Assembly (NCBI RefSeq): GCF_023898315.1
Contig: NC_064616.1
Span: 533,095,102-533,159,101, forward strand
Origin: Schistocerca nitens
Taxonomy: Eukaryota; Arthropoda; Insecta; Orthoptera; Acrididae
Direction of reading: 5' to 3'
DNA length: 64,000 bases
A model generated the notes under the pieces. The model ran no database searches. It was not told the DNA's origin and saw only the letters and a list, made by a program, of their open reading frames with translations. Every line of letters starts with the position of its first letter. Position 1 is the stretch's first letter. The translations under genes and the position numbers were made by a program. Shown here in pieces: positions 43,932-55,984 of this stretch.

Positions 43932-44389
43932 AATCCAGTGTGTTCCCACTCTCGAGAAATATGGTTGTGTGCCTAGCACTTCTCTTTTACATCCCGATAC
44001 TTCCGTTTTTGTAAATAATAACTATAAATCACATGCATGTACCTAAGTCTGTGTCGCTCTGGCTGGACAAACCGTGTGCTTTCGCTTACACACAGTCTTC
44101 TAATTCTGCTGATGGCGTGATGACGTAAGCTTCTCTTCGTTCTGAAATTAATAATACTTCTTGTGTTTGTATTTTGTTCCACTTGTTGACAGTTCCCCAT
44201 TTCATAGGGCAAGGGTGGATAGTAAAACATTGGTATTGTGCATTCATGCCTACTGCAGGAAACTAAATGTCTACAGGAAGTTTTCCTATACATGAACTAA
44301 CTTTAACGGATGCTGTATGGTTATTATATGTTACTATGTGTTGCAGGTATGTAGGTAATTCTCTTTGTGCCTGGCATACACCTGCTGGG
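43932..44389. other. Unassigned, possible part of an older minus-strand ORF
   Basis: A 106-codon minus-strand ORF (43973-44293) without motif. Confidence 0.25.
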
Positions 44390-44400
44390 ACTTGTGAAGG

Positions 44401-44604
44401 GAGCCGGCCGGTATGGCCGTGCGGTCTAGGCGCTTCAGTCTGGAACCGCGTGACCGCTCCGGTCGCAGGTTCGAATCCTGCCTCGGGCATGGATGTGTGT
44501 GATGTCCTTAGATTAGTTAGGTTTAAGTAGTTCTAAGTTCTAGGGGACTGATGACCACAGATGTTAAGTCCCATAGTGCTCAGAGCCATTTGAACCATTT
44601 TTGA
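44401..44604 (+). mobile_element. tRNA-derived SINE (main family)
   Basis: Full-length: head GCCGGCCGGTATGGCCGTGC, B box GCAGGTTCGAATCCTGC, end GCCATTTGAACCATTTTTG. Perfect 11-bp duplications ACTTGTGAAGG at 44390-44400 and 44605-44615. Confidence 0.95.
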
Positions 44605-44615
44605 ACTTGTGAAGG

Positions 44616-45727
44616 CAACAGACTGGAACTCAGATGACAGTGCATATGATGGTCAACTGTTTCTTCCAGCTGTGTTGCCAGCGACGCATCATTCAAGCTG
44701 TGTGCTAAACCAAACAACAGTCTGGCTGTGCTCATTCTTCCGTCTAAGTTGTCATTCACCTTCCGCACATATTTTGTATACTACGCCAATTCTGTAATCA
44801 ATTCTCTTACCATTCTCTTGTTATTAAGTACATTATGTTCCATGTTTGAAACTGCGAATTATGTCATTCTATTGTAATTCTACTGGTATCTGCCATTTCC
44901 GCTTTTGTTGTAGCGTACTGTTTAAGTTTTGGATATCTTCGTTGTCTGCCGCGTTGAATTCGGTTTCCAGTAACTTCCCTCCCGCGTCCAGTCATCCTCT
45001 TTTTATCCTGATTAACGTCTGTGCTACTGTTTCTGTCAGTTGGCTTAGTTGTGCTCTCAGTCTCCCCTAGGAAAGTCTTAGTTTGTGATTCTCGTTTTGT
45101 ATTTATTCCGATCATTCTCTTTCTGCGTTTCTTACTGTAATTCCGTGAATACCTCCTATAGCTTGCATACCTCATTTCTTATTTCCCATATTTCTGAGGT
45201 TAAACGTAACGTTCTCTGATGACTAGTTAATAATACAACTGGTTGTTTGGAGAACAATGTCTCAGAATTGAGCTTCTGGATCCGGACTGTAGTAGGTACT
45301 CCTTCCTTGACGAAGTGAAACGTTATCACGAGTACGATATGCTTCCTATACCTTCATAGTGGTACGCACTTAAGAGAAAGGAATGTCTCACTAGTTCCTT
45401 CCGTTTTGGAAAATGTGTGTACACAAATAAAAGAAAATAAACTCCATCCCATTCAGTACAAAATTTTTGAAACCTATCGCACGTGATACGTCAATAAATT
45501 CATGACACTTGAAGGTAACTGATGCACAGAAAACTCTAGAACAATATAAAAAAGTTGATCACAACTTCTTACTTCTCGTTCTGAGTGCAGAAGGCATACT
45601 GTATATCTATTGGTCGTCAACAGAGACTAGTTCCCAATGACTTTTGGACGCTTTTTTGAAACTGGTGCAACTATAGAATTTGTGGTGAAGCATTAATAGT
45701 TTCTTTGAATGGTTTCACTCTGATTAT
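44616..45727. other. Unassigned; basic minus-strand ORF
   Basis: ORF 44864-45175 (minus, 103 codons) is Arg/Lys/Thr-rich (YSRNYSKKRRKRMIGINTKR) and ORF 44580-44768 reads 'NDNLDGRMSTARLLFGLAHS'. These resemble nothing I can name, though a gag-like or transposon origin is plausible. Confidence 0.25.
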
Positions 45728-47482
45728 GTGAACAACATTTGCTTCCGTTGGCAACTGAGGAAGCAAAAGCTCTTCCACTCTCAGTTCAAAAGAGAACGAG
45801 CAAATTACAGGAGGCAAAAGTCAACAGAAATTCGTGTGTCTGTAAAAAGATCGATGCGCGAAGCTTACAACTATCGGTGTCGTACCTTAGCAAGAAATCT
45901 TGCCGAGGACCCGACAAAATTCTGGTCCTACGTAAAATCGCTAAATGGGTCTAGGCTTCTATCCTGTCACTCGTTGACAAGTATGCTGTGGCAGTAGAAG
46001 ATAACAAAACTAAAGTCGAAGTTTTAAATTTCGCATTTAAGAAATCGTTCACGCAGGAGAATCGTATAAAAATACCGTCATTTGACCATCACATTGTCTC
46101 CCGTATGGAGGACATAGTAATAATCAAAGAAAGCAAATACGTCGCTAGATCCTGATGGAATACCAATTCACTTTTACAAACAGTACTATACGGCACTGGA
46201 CCCCCACTTAGCTTGCATTTATAGCGAATCTCTCGCAAGAAACGCCACGTACCAAGCCACTGGAGAAAAGGACAGTCGACTTCTGTATGTAAGAAGAGTA
46301 TGAGAACAGACCCACAAAATTATAGACCAATATCTTTAACATAAGTTTGCTGTAGAATCGTTGAACCTACTCTCAATTGGAGTATAGTAAATTTACTTAA
46401 AAGGAAAAAGCTTCTGCCTACAAATTAGCTCGGTTTTAGACAGTGTGGTTCATGCAAAACTCAGCTTGCCTTTCCTCACATGGGATCCTGCAAACCGTGG
46501 ATTAAGGGCAACTGGTGGATTCCATATTCCTATATTTCCGTAAAGAAATCGACACGGTGCCACCTGCCGTCTGTTAACGAAGGTACAAGCATAAGGAATA
46601 GTTTCCCAAGTATGAGAGTGACTTGAAAATTACTTAAGTAACAGAAGCAAGTATGTTGTCCTCGACGGCGAATGTTCATCAGAGACAAGGGTATCATCAG
46701 GAGTGCCACAGGGAAGCGTGGTAGGACCGCTGGTATTTTCTCCGACAGAGTAATCAGCCGTCTGTGGCTGTATGCTGATGATGCTGTGGTGTGTAGGAAG
46801 GTATCGTTTTGCCGACTGTAGGAGGACACAAGAAAACTTAGACAAAAATTCTAGTTGGTGTGATGAATGGCAGCTAGCTCTAAATGTAGAAAAATGTAAG
46901 TTAATGCAGATGAGTAGGGAAAACAAACACGTAAATTTCTAGTACAGCATTAGTAGTGTGCTGGGTGACACAGCCACGTCCATTAAATATCTTTCCGTAA
47001 CGTTGCAAAGCAATATGAAATGGAAGGATCTTGGAAGTGTTGTAGTAGGGAAGGCGAATGGTCTAATTCGGTTTACTGGAAGAATTTTAGGAATGTGTGG
47101 TTCACCTGTAAAGGAGATCCCATATAGAACACTAGTGTGCCCCTTTGTTGAATGCTGTTCGAGAGTTTGGGATCCGCACCAGTTCGGGTTAAAGGAAGAC
47201 ATCGAAGCAACTCAGAGGCGGGCTGCTAGATTTGTTACCGACAGGTTCGATCAACAGGCAAGTACTACGGAGATGCTTGGGGAACTCAAATGGGTATCAC
47301 TGGAGGGAAGACGACGTTCTTTTCGAGCATCACTATTGAGAAAATCGAGACAACCGGCATCTGAGGCTGACTGCAGGACGATTCTGCTGCCACCAACGTA
47401 CATTTCGCGCAAGGACTACGAAGATAGGATACGAGAAATTACGGAGTGTGTGGATGAACTACAACGTAACATTTACCGCTGA
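45728..47482 (+). pseudogene. CR1/jockey-type LINE, ORF2 remnant
   Basis: An N-terminal linker before RT is at 45728-45997 (LARNLAEDPTKFWSYVKSLN, a block typical of these LINEs). RT text at about 46130-46250 reads 'DPDGIPIHFYKQYYTALDPH'. The palm region is badly broken: DSIFLYFRKEIDTVPPA near 46520-46560 stands where FLDFSKAFDTVPH is expected, and VPQGS-like text near 46690-46720 is frameshifted. A well-kept C-terminal ORF (46958-47482, 174 residues) has SIKYLSVTLQSNMKW, VCPFVECCSRVWDPH, EATQRRAARFVTDR and LKWVSLEGRRRSF, the usual 'YLGV...RP.LEY...VW.P..Q..R..ARFV...W..L..RR' order. The endonuclease is missing. Confidence 0.85.
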
Positions 47483-47589
47483 TGTCATATCAGTGGCTTG
47501 GTACTGTCAGTGGTACTTAGTTAAAAAATTTTAGGTTTTGAATGAAGGCGCCCCGGACAGCGGTGGGATGCTAACCGGACTGTCGCCCG

Positions 47590-48060
47590 CCGTACGGTCC
47601 GACAAGCAGGAGTGATGTTCTGGGATGTCATTTCATTTCATAGTAGGACCCCTTTGCTTTTCATACGCGCCTCCCTTACAGAACAACGGAACGTCGACGA
47701 TATTCTACGCCTCGTTTTGTTGTTCTTCAGGGCAAGCCATCCTGGGCTTACATTTAAGCAAGATAATGCCCGCTCGCACACGGCAGGTGTTTCCACTCCT
47801 TGTCTCCATGCTTGCCAAACACTACCTTGACCAGCAATGTCACCGAATCTCTCCCCAACTGAGAACGTTTGGAGAATTATGGACAGGGCCCTCCAACCAG
47901 CTCGTGATTTTGACGATCCAACTCGCCGATTTGACAGAATTTGGCACGATATTTCTCAGGAGGAATCCAACACGTCTACCAACCAATGCCAAGCCCAATA
48001 ACTGCTTGCATAAGGCCCACAGGTGGACCAACGCTTTATTAAAATGCTCAGTTTGTTAAG
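47590..48060 (+). pseudogene. Tc1-like transposase C-terminal remnant
   Basis: Frame 47612 reads VMFWDVISFHSRTPLLFIRA (family GVMVWGAISYHGRTPLVFI), then HPGLTFKQDNARSHTAGVST (second Asp). After a stop it gives MSPNLSPTENVWRIMDRALQ in place of RSPDLSPIEHVWD; the catalytic Glu is present in the TEN motif. Only the last half remains. It belongs to the same broad group as 59386-60807, judging by QDNAR and WRIMDR text. Confidence 0.8.
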
Positions 48061-49257
48061 CTCTTTCTCTTGAATAAATCATCCAGTTTTCCTGAAATTG
48101 TAATTGTTCGTTTGTCCGTACATGCACATCATTTCTGTGGATTTCCATCCCATTCGGGTAACTCCTTTACGATGCGACTTTTTTTTCTTTTTTTTAAATA
48201 TTTTTACAGCAACTATATTATGGACACTTATAATGTGGTGATAATTTCTTGGATGACGGTACCGGAAAACACAGCCTTCTTTCTCCCTGCTTAGAATTTC
48301 CACGTTCGTGAATGTATCTGCTGTGGCGCAACAGCAACAGCGACGCGCAGGTTGCGGGTCGCATGTCGGCTGTTTCAATGAGTCGCGTACAGTTAAATTA
48401 CGCTATGCTGCTCGCCACATTTGTCACTGATTAGTTACTGATAGAGAGCCTGTCTCTTTTATATCATTAACCTCGCTGCAGATATTTTCGAGCGCAGAAA
48501 TCAACTTGCACGTGGACCATATCCCCTGCCCATTTCAGTGCTTTAAAATCGTTATCAGTACGAATGAAACAGACCTTCTCACTGCAGAAATCTGCTGGTA
48601 ACCCTATCGAGATACGTACCAGATTTATGGAAACAGTGTGCCACGAATCGATAGAGGGAACTAGGCTGATGATATGAAATATTATATATTACACATAACT
48701 GTAAACATGATTCGATATTGTATCTGAGATACGATCTTTTATTAAAAGGTGTTTATACTTGACTGAAAATGCTCGCAGTCACATGAATCTAGTTCACTGG
48801 TAGGACTGTCAAAATTTAGCTTTTCATTAATTTATCTGATTCTTCGTTTCACCTTGCATAATTTATCTACGTGACAAGAAATTAATCCTTTCAGACCATC
48901 CGGCTACAGTTGTGTACATTAACTTTTACTTTTAACTGCAACACAGAGTTTTTTCGCAATGGAAACCTCAGGTACATATTTGTGAAGGTTTAACTCTTTC
49001 AACATGCGAATGTGCTGCCAACTGCTGGGATCACTAGGAAAATATCAGCAAGTCAATGTAGCAGGGCGTAGCAGCTCGTGGCCACCAGAATACACAGATG
49101 TGGCAGGTCGCTATATTCCATTGTACAGTTGAATATTGTTATTGTTATCTTACATGGTAATTACTGAATAATAATTTTAATATTTATTATAGTAAAGAAT
49201 ATTTAGTAATTAGCTATTTCATAAAATGAAGACAAGTGTACAAGTATGTTTAACGGC
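48061..49257. other. No recognised gene
   Basis: About 1.2 kb with ORFs under 100 codons; the 99-codon minus-strand ORF 48079-48378 has no motif. Confidence 0.3.
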
Positions 49258-49259
49258 TA

Positions 49260-50720
49260 CATACACACAGCAAAAATAGTTTTGAATCATCCTGGTTCCC
49301 CCGTACTCCTGCAGACAGACGTTGACTGGCGGATATTGTATCACAGACATAGTCTCTTTGACTGTTCAGAGATGTCACTAAACCCGCCCAAATATGCAAA
49401 CACCCATGCATAAGCAGCGCCTACAGACGAAGGGGGTCCGACAGTCGATCAGTTCCACTCATTCCACCAGGAAGGAGGTACACGGATCGTGTTGTCTGTA
49501 GTTCGACCATGCCTAGACGGTCAATATCGCGGTTTGACAGCGTCCGCATTGTTATTTTGTGCCAGGAACGTCTCTCAACAAGGGAAGTGTCCAGGCGTCT
49601 CGGTGTGAACCAAAGCGATGTTGTTCGCACATGGGCGAGATACAGAGAGACAGGAACTGTCGATGACATGCCTCGCTCAGGCCGCCCATGGCCTACTACA
49701 GCAGTGGATGACCGCTACCTACGGATTATGACTCGGAGGAACCCTGACAGCAACGCTACCATGTTGAATAATACTTTTCGTGCAGCCACAGGACGTCGTG
49801 TTACAACGCAAACTGTACGCAATAGGCTGCATGATGCACAACTTCACTCCCGACGTTCATGGCGAGGTCCATCTTTGCAACCACGACACAATGCATCGCG
49901 ATACAGGTGGCCGAATGGACCGCTCAGAGTCGGCATCACGTTCTCTTCACCGAATAGTGTCGCAGATGCCTTCAACCAGACAATCGTCGGAGACGTGTTT
50001 TTTAGGAAACCCGGTCAGGCTGAACGCCTTAGACACACTGTCCAGCGTGTGCAGCAAGGTGGAGGTTCCCTGCTGGTTTGATGTGGCATTATGAGGGGCC
50101 GACGTACGCCGCTGGTGGTCATGGAAGGCGCCGTAACGGCTGTACGATATGTGAATGTCATCCTCCGACGGATAGTGCAACCGTATCGGCAGCATACTAG
50201 CGAGGCATTAGTCTTCATGGATGACAATTCGCGCCTCCATCGTGCACATCTTGTGAATAACTTCCTTCAGGATAACGACATCGTTCTACTAGAGTGGCCA
50301 GCATGTTCTCCAAACATGAACGCCATCGAACATACCTGGGATAGATTGAAAAGGGCTGTTTATGGACGACGTGACCCATCAACCAGTCTGAGGGACCTAC
50401 ACCGAATCGCCGTTGAGGAGTGGGACAATCTGGACCAACAGTGCCTTGATGAACTTGTGGATAGTATGCCACAACGAACCGAGGAATGCATCAATGCAAG
50501 AGGACGTGCTACTGGTAATTAGAGGTACCGGTGTGTACAGAAATCTGGACCACCACCTCTGAAGGTCTCGCTGTATGGTGGTAAAACATGCAATGTGATG
50601 TTTTCATGAGGAAGAAAAGGGCGGTAATAATGTTTATGTTGATCTCTATTCCATTTATCTGTACAGGTTCCTGCACTCTCGCAACCGAGGCGATGCAAAA
50701 CTTTTTTTGATGTGTGTAGG
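49260..50720 (+). mobile_element. Tc1-like transposon (DD34E), TIRs present
   Basis: The left terminus CATACACACAGCAAAAATAG (after TA 49258-49259) pairs with the right terminus (reverse complement CCTACACACATCAAAAAAAG), and the similarity runs on through GTTTTG. The right flank is TT rather than TA, so one duplication has mutated. Size 1461 bp. Confidence 0.8.
49509..50519 (+). pseudogene. Tc1-like transposase, nearly complete but inactivated
   Basis: Starts MPRRSISRFDSVRIVILCQE with a paired-like helix-turn-helix (LSTREVSRRLGVNQSDVVRT), GRP linker (MPRSGRPWPTT) and second helix set (TTQTVRNRLHDAQLHSRRSW). At about 49905-50030 the frame is shifted out and back: in the alternative frame the first catalytic motif reads FTE-stop-CR where FTDESR is expected, so the first Asp is lost. 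The original frame resumes at 'PGQAERLRHTVQRVQQGGGS'. A TGA at 50079-50081 replaces the usual Trp codon (SLLV-stop-CGIM), and the ORF continues in the same frame to 50519 with VFMDDNSRLHRAHL (second Asp) and WPACSPNMNAIEHTW (Glu, 34 residues after the Asp). Confidence 0.88.
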
Positions 50721-51331
50721 TTTGTATAAATCTTACAGCTAAAATCATAAAAAATCACCTAAGAGCATTACCACGTAAAGAATAATTTTCCTTCCTACAG
50801 AAAAAATTCAAGTCTGAAAGAGTTAATCATACTTTTTTCGTAATAATGGTGTTAAAAAAGTAACATTTACTACTTTTCATTAAAGCTGATTTTACCCGTT
50901 AACAACGGTCTTTATCAGCTTAAAAAGCAAATAGAGTATTTATAGATGTAACAAAGAAATCCCTTGTTTGATGATGGGCTGATGTACAAAAAAGCAGTGG
51001 AATCTTAAACATAGGAAACATCTGGTGCTGCCGAAAGTCGCTACCATGACTATTGACCAAGTTTTCATTATAAAATAAGTTATATAATTCACTGTTTGCG
51101 GGTGAATGTCTGTAGTTCTAGCACAGCTGAGAAGCTAGACGAACCAACACTGAGTGGAGCAGCCCATTGATAAAGTGAAATATTATGCGGTAACACGTTT
51201 TCAGTATTGAAGGGAGAACTCCTATGCAACAGTCCATACTTAGTTGGCAGAAGAGTACGGTAAGAATGCATAATCACATAACACAGTGGCAAGATGGCAC
51301 GGACGCTTCATGTGTGTTCATACGAGTCTGA
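50721..51331. other. No recognised gene
   Basis: AT-rich spacer between two transposons. Confidence 0.3.
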
Positions 51332-52680
51332 GTGGCGAAGAACGAAGTGACAGACAAGTCCTCTATGAAAAAAACAGAAAGCGTAATAGAACGGAACGCA
51401 CTGATGGTTGAATACCGCAGTATCACAATCGAGGCGATAGGGAAAATGTGGAAAATCTGTCACCGATCAGTTTTCAACATTTTGCACGATATTCTAAGCA
51501 CGACATTCGAGGGCGTGCTGAAAAGTAATGCTTCAGAATTCTCATATGAAAACTCCTTCAGCTTTTAAACTAAAAATCGTTATTAACATTCGATATCTTT
51601 ATTCTTCATGTCTACATATTTGTTTCTCAATATTACCACCCTGGCGTTGAGCCTATTTGTCCGAACGAGAGAAAGTTTGGTGTTACCGTCACTGGAAAAT
51701 GTTTGACTTTGTTGTGAGAGCCACATTCTCACCTATACTTGGACAGCTTCATCACTATCGAACTGATATCCTTAGCGTAGTTGTTTAGGTACTGGAAACA
51801 GGTGAACATCGGATTTGGCCGGGTCGCTGACAGTGACCCCAGGTGTCGGATTGCTGCAGATGTCATAGCGGCTTGGTATCGTCGTGCTAAAGAGGATGCT
51901 CCATGTGTGGGCGACCTCTTCGAATTAGAAACTCAATTACAGCACGCTGTTTCTCACCTACTCACCGACATGTCACATACCGCCATGTTACACGCTACAA
52001 TGCGGAGCCCTCTAACGGCAGAGGGCTTCAAATATGTAGACGTGAATAATAAAGATGTAGAATGTTAATAACGTTGCTTTTATCTAGAAAGCTTTGAGAG
52101 TTTTCACATAAAAAATCCACAGGCATTACTTTTCTGCACGTCCTCGTAATTCGTCGCGGGCTGGATTCCGCGACTGCTCATACGCTATCAAAATGATCTT
52201 CGAACTAATGCACCAGCAAAAATGTTGCAGCTGTGTCATGCCATTCAAGATCTCTTCTACAGCCACATATTCGACATGGACGAGTGCTACCTGTATTACT
52301 GTGACCCTGAGACACAGGCATTGGAAACATGTGGATTCACCACCGGCCAAAAGGCGAAGAGCAAACCATCATGGAGCAAGGTCTACTGAGCGTTTTAGGT
52401 AATGGAATGGTGTGTTGCTACAGATTATGCTCATAAGAGGCCATCTGTCATCGGAGCATACTATCCAAATCTTATGAATAATTTGCAGTAGGCTGTCAAT
52501 GCGAAGAGTTGTGGGAACCTGTCAAAGTGGGTACTTTTCTCCGTGACAATGCCCTAGTTCATTCTGTATGGGGTACAGTAACACGCTGCTTCTTTGAGAT
52601 ATCAAATTACGCCTCAGTCCCCGTATTCTCGTGATGCTCCATTGCTGTGGCCGGTCACCATGTACTGTATTGCACGCAAA
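51332..52680 (+). pseudogene. Mariner-type transposase, split by a nested element
   Basis: The upstream half (51332-51514) has RSITIEAIGKMWKICHRSVF and NILHDIL, the second helix-turn-helix of mariner/SETMAR-type transposases. After the nested element (51515-52139) the text resumes with RAGWIPRLLIRYQ-like sequence, then DECYLYYCDPETQALETCGF (family DETWVYHYDPE, first Asp), KAKSKPSWSKV, SVIGAYYPNLMNNL and VLFLRDNALVHSVWG (family LQDNAPAHT, second Asp). The third motif is lost near 52620. Many stops; old. Confidence 0.75.
51515..52139. mobile_element. Nested short element with GTGC-GAAAAGTAATGC terminal repeats
   Basis: The left end GTGCTGAAAAGTAATGCTTC and right end (reverse complement GTGCAGAAAAGTAATGCCTG) form inverted termini, with further inverted similarity in ATGTGAAAACTC. 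About 625 bp, interrupting the mariner between its HTH and first DDE block. Its single 95-codon ORF (51781-52068) is not recognised; from memory the ends resemble an abundant insect TIR family. Target duplication not clear. Confidence 0.75.
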
Positions 52681-52686
52681 AGCTGT

Positions 52687-52935
52687 TGCCTTATGAAACT
52701 TCCTGGCAGATTAAATCTGTGTGCCGGACCGAGACTCGAACTCGGGATTTTGCTTTTCGCGGGCAAGTGCTCTACCAACTGAGCTACCCAAGCACGATTC
52801 ACGACCCATCCTCACACCTTCAATTCTGCCAGTACGTCGTCTCCTACCTTCCAAACTTCACAGAAGCGGGTAGAGTACTTGCTGGCTTTTAGGGCTTTGT
52901 CCAGGAGGTGGGCAGCGTAGAGCTCTCTGTGACAC
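52687..52935 (-). mobile_element. tRNA-containing repeat (GCTTGGGTAGCTCAG type)
   Basis: Minus strand: a tRNA-like unit GTAGCTCAGTTGGTAGAGCA (A box) to CCGAGTTCGAGTCTCGGTC (B box) at about 52720-52795, with 3' text CTGCCAGGAAGTTTCAT and an upstream segment GTTTGGAAGGTAGGAGACGA. From memory the same context recurs in orthopteran repeats, so this is a SINE-type repeat and not an isolated tRNA gene. Confidence 0.75.
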
Positions 52936-53789
52936 TTGTATAGAACTCGCTAATATCTAACGAGCGGAAGGATTCTGTCATGCTCTACTTCAATGTACAT
53001 CATTGGCGTTGTAAAGTAGTGCGTCCACGTTACTGCCCGCTGGCAAAGCTGACGCCATCCGTGACCTCCTTGATCCTGACCGGCACGACCTGCGTTGTGG
53101 TTACGCTGCTTACGTCTGCCGAGAAGGCAACCCTGCGGTCACGGCTGTACCGCGGGTTGTCGTATTGCCCTTTGAATAAAATAGGCGCACAGAGAATTCT
53201 TCCATTTTCTCGGATGAAGAAACCATTGCGTGACAGGTATTTACAGAACGGAAACGAGGCGGAACGTTTCCTGGACAGCCAAATTGCTGACCAGCATTGT
53301 TCCACGAAGTAAACAGCCTCGACGATATCGGAAATCAATCTCATGTTTTCCACTTGTGCATGGCAAGGGATGACTGCTCCACCACGGAGAAAGTTGTGTG
53401 TTTGGGGTTTAGGTGTGCTCAACGGCAACATTATTAGCGCCCTCAAGCAAATTAGTAGAAATGAATTTGAATAAAACGTAGAAAATGAAATAAAAGACGT
53501 AAAAAGCAGTCTGACATGAAACTGCACTTACTGTGTCTCTCAGTCCCAACCATGATTACCCGTATAGTCACACTAGCTAATATCCTGTGGGTCAGCATTA
53601 AAATAGCCTGATGTTCTAAAACCGTCAATTAAAACACAATTAAGGCAAGAAGAAAACTAAACTAGGTACAGAGCAGTATGTGGCTGGCTGATCAGTTACA
53701 AATAACATTGATGAGCCAGCTACAGTAATAAAAAACAAGTTCTTCTATAACTCTGAGGGGCAAGTCGGCCAAAGATTATGAAATGCAGT
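52936..53789. other. Unassigned; one 165-codon minus-strand ORF
   Basis: ORF 53030-53527 (minus) contains LISDIVEAVYFVEQCWSAIW and 'CKYLSRNGFFIRENGRILCA'; a 110-codon ORF overlaps it on the plus strand. Neither is recognised; coding status uncertain. Confidence 0.25.
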
Positions 53790-54330
53790 CTACTAGAATG
53801 CGACGCCCCGTGACCTGTACACCACAAGCACTACATATTGGAGGGTCCTCTCGTCGGAGGAAGAAACCATGCGTCAGAGGACTGTGTCCTATGCGAAGGC
53901 GAGTGAGAAGGGCCTCATCTGCATGGCTGGAGGAGGTGCGCCATGGCTGAGTTATGGACTGTCACGTCCAGCCAATCTTCTTCACATCGACACATGACTC
54001 TGCACCTCAGCAGCTAGGCAATAGCGCATGTATGTGCTTAACTGACAGAGGATCGCGACACACTTTCGTGGCTGCTACATCCGCCATTTCGTTTCTCTTA
54101 ATGCTCATGTGCCGTGGAAACCAGCAGAAAGACTTCCCCAGCCCTTAAAGATGGAGAAGTGATTCCTGGATATGATGGACTACTTTATCAGCCGGGTACA
54201 AGTGTTGTAAAGGGCAACCTGAGTCTGAACAGACGAGGAATTTAACAGGCTCCACACATCTCATGTGCTCCATTGCCTTTCAGATCGCGTATAATTCCTC
54301 ATCGGAAAGAGTGACGTCTGTAGGCAATGG
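53790..54330 (-). pseudogene. I/R1-clade LINE RNase H region, decayed
   Basis: Minus-strand frames give a Glu/Asp-containing ELYAIKAMEHM start, CSDSGCPLQHLYPADKV, then 'WGKSFCWFPRHMSIKRNEMA' and DVAATKVC, the final RNase H blocks of I/R1-type LINEs (family: V...WVPGH.GI.GNE.AD.AA). The downstream part has the W/R-rich tail WRRLAGRD. Catalytic Asp residues are partly present, but the frame is broken repeatedly. Confidence 0.55.
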
Positions 54331-55085
54331 GATCTTGAGGACACGGTTGTGGAAAACAACAGAGCAACCAACGGACTCCTCCTGTTTGGAACCATCCGTC
54401 GGAGTCGGTCAGTACGCGCACCAAGCTCGCTCTTTACTCCTGGCCATGGAAGCGGCTCGGGGGTGAGGCAACGAGTAACTCGTGGCTGGAGCACTGGCTC
54501 TTACGAGCGAGGCGACTCAGTCATACTCGTAGGGGAAAGGAAATCGGCTGGGTGTGGTAATCAAAGGCTGCGATGAAAACTGTACATTTGAAGTGTACAC
54601 GTTAGGCAAATTAACTGTCTCATCTTCATAATATCGCGATCTTGGAATTTTTGTACTATCTTGTTCAGAAACATTGTAGAAGCAGGAAATGGTCTCACAA
54701 TTTGGTCGTTGAGCATGTGTCAAGAAGTAAAACTTTTATCTGCCATAATCAAACTCAATTTATGAAGACAGTTGAAGGCCGTTTAATGGAAGAAAATAAC
54801 TTTCTTTATGCTTAAATGAAAAGTAATTTTAAAACTACTAGGGTAATGAATGATCAAATGGAAACAATTAACGACGTAGAGGTTGAAGATAACGTAACTC
54901 AGTACATGAAATCAATATGTCTAGAGTGCAAAAATCTGTTCATAACAGAAACTTCTGAATACAAACCTGTATATTACATTTATATTATACAAGTAGAGAT
55001 CATTCACACGGATTATTTGTGTTCCATCTCATATGACGTGATTATCTCCATAAAATAGTTTATTTGTCCCTCTTATTGCCATGAA
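54331..55085. other. No recognised gene
   Basis: ORFs of 67-80 codons without motifs; an AT-rich part lies at 54750-55060. Confidence 0.3.
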
Positions 55086-55363
55086 CTAACAAAATGTCGT
55101 CGACACGTTCTGGATCGATACATTTAAGCCTGCTCTGCTAAAATTTCTTTCGCTAACGTGAACGTAGAGGATTTCTTTCGCCACTTTAAAGAGCTCGGTG
55201 AAGGCACAGGCACTGGCCTTCCACCATGACAAAACGTTCTTGGCGTTATCACCTGGGGTGTTCATGTTCAAATATTTCTCAAGTTCTTCGTTGCATTTAG
55301 AAGTTGATGATGGGCAGCTTCGGAACTTCTCTATGGGAGACAGGCTGGAATCTTCTTTCTCCT

Positions 55364-55594
55364 TTGGGTTGTTTGGGGAAGGAGACCAGACAGCGAGGTC
55401 ATCGGTCTCATCGGATTATGGAAGGACGGGGAAGGAAGTCGGCCGTGCCCTTTCAAAGGAACCATCTCGGTATTTGCCTGGAGTGATTTAGGGAAATCAC
55501 GGAAAACCTAAATCAGGATGGCCAGACGCGGGATTGAACCGTCGTCCTCCCGAATGCGAGTCCAGTGTCTAACCACTGCGCCACCACGCTCGGT
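55364..55594 (-). mobile_element. tRNA-derived SINE, second family, inside the hAT
   Basis: Minus strand: CGTGGTGGCGCAGTGGTTAG (A box), GACGACGGTTCAATCCCGCG (B box), body CATCCTGATTTAGGTTTTCC to the 3' CTTCCCCAAACAACCCAAAG-type end. Perfect 11-bp duplications TTCTTTCTCCT at 55353-55363 and 55595-55605. Confidence 0.92.
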
Positions 55595-55984
55595 TTCTTT
55601 CTCCTCTTTCACTACTACACTATTTAGCTTCTGACGAACAGTTTGATCATTATTTTCTTGAGTCAGTGCTAAGAGGTCCTTAAAATATGGACGAAAAACT
55701 GTATCCATGTAGTGAGAGTCCTGAAGTTCGTTAGCTACATTCTCTTTCAGGTAAGTTTCTGCACGTTCTTACAGCAGTTTAACTACTGTATTGCCATCTT
55801 CACTACGGCATGTATCTAGTAATAGAAATGCCCACTGCGCCACAAAAGGCGTTGTCGGTTCCGTTTTACCCTTCAGATTATTTTTGGCCCCTTCATAGGA
55901 TCAAGGAATTTAATCTATTACGTAAGGCTGACTTGAAGATATCATTTCCTGCTTGTTTTTTTCCAACAGCAAATTCTACATTTC

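Noticed and set aside
52720-52795. Apparent tRNA gene (minus strand) with good A and B boxes
   Set aside because: Embedded in a longer dispersed repeat with constant flanks; the anticodon loop lacks the usual U at position 33 as I read it.
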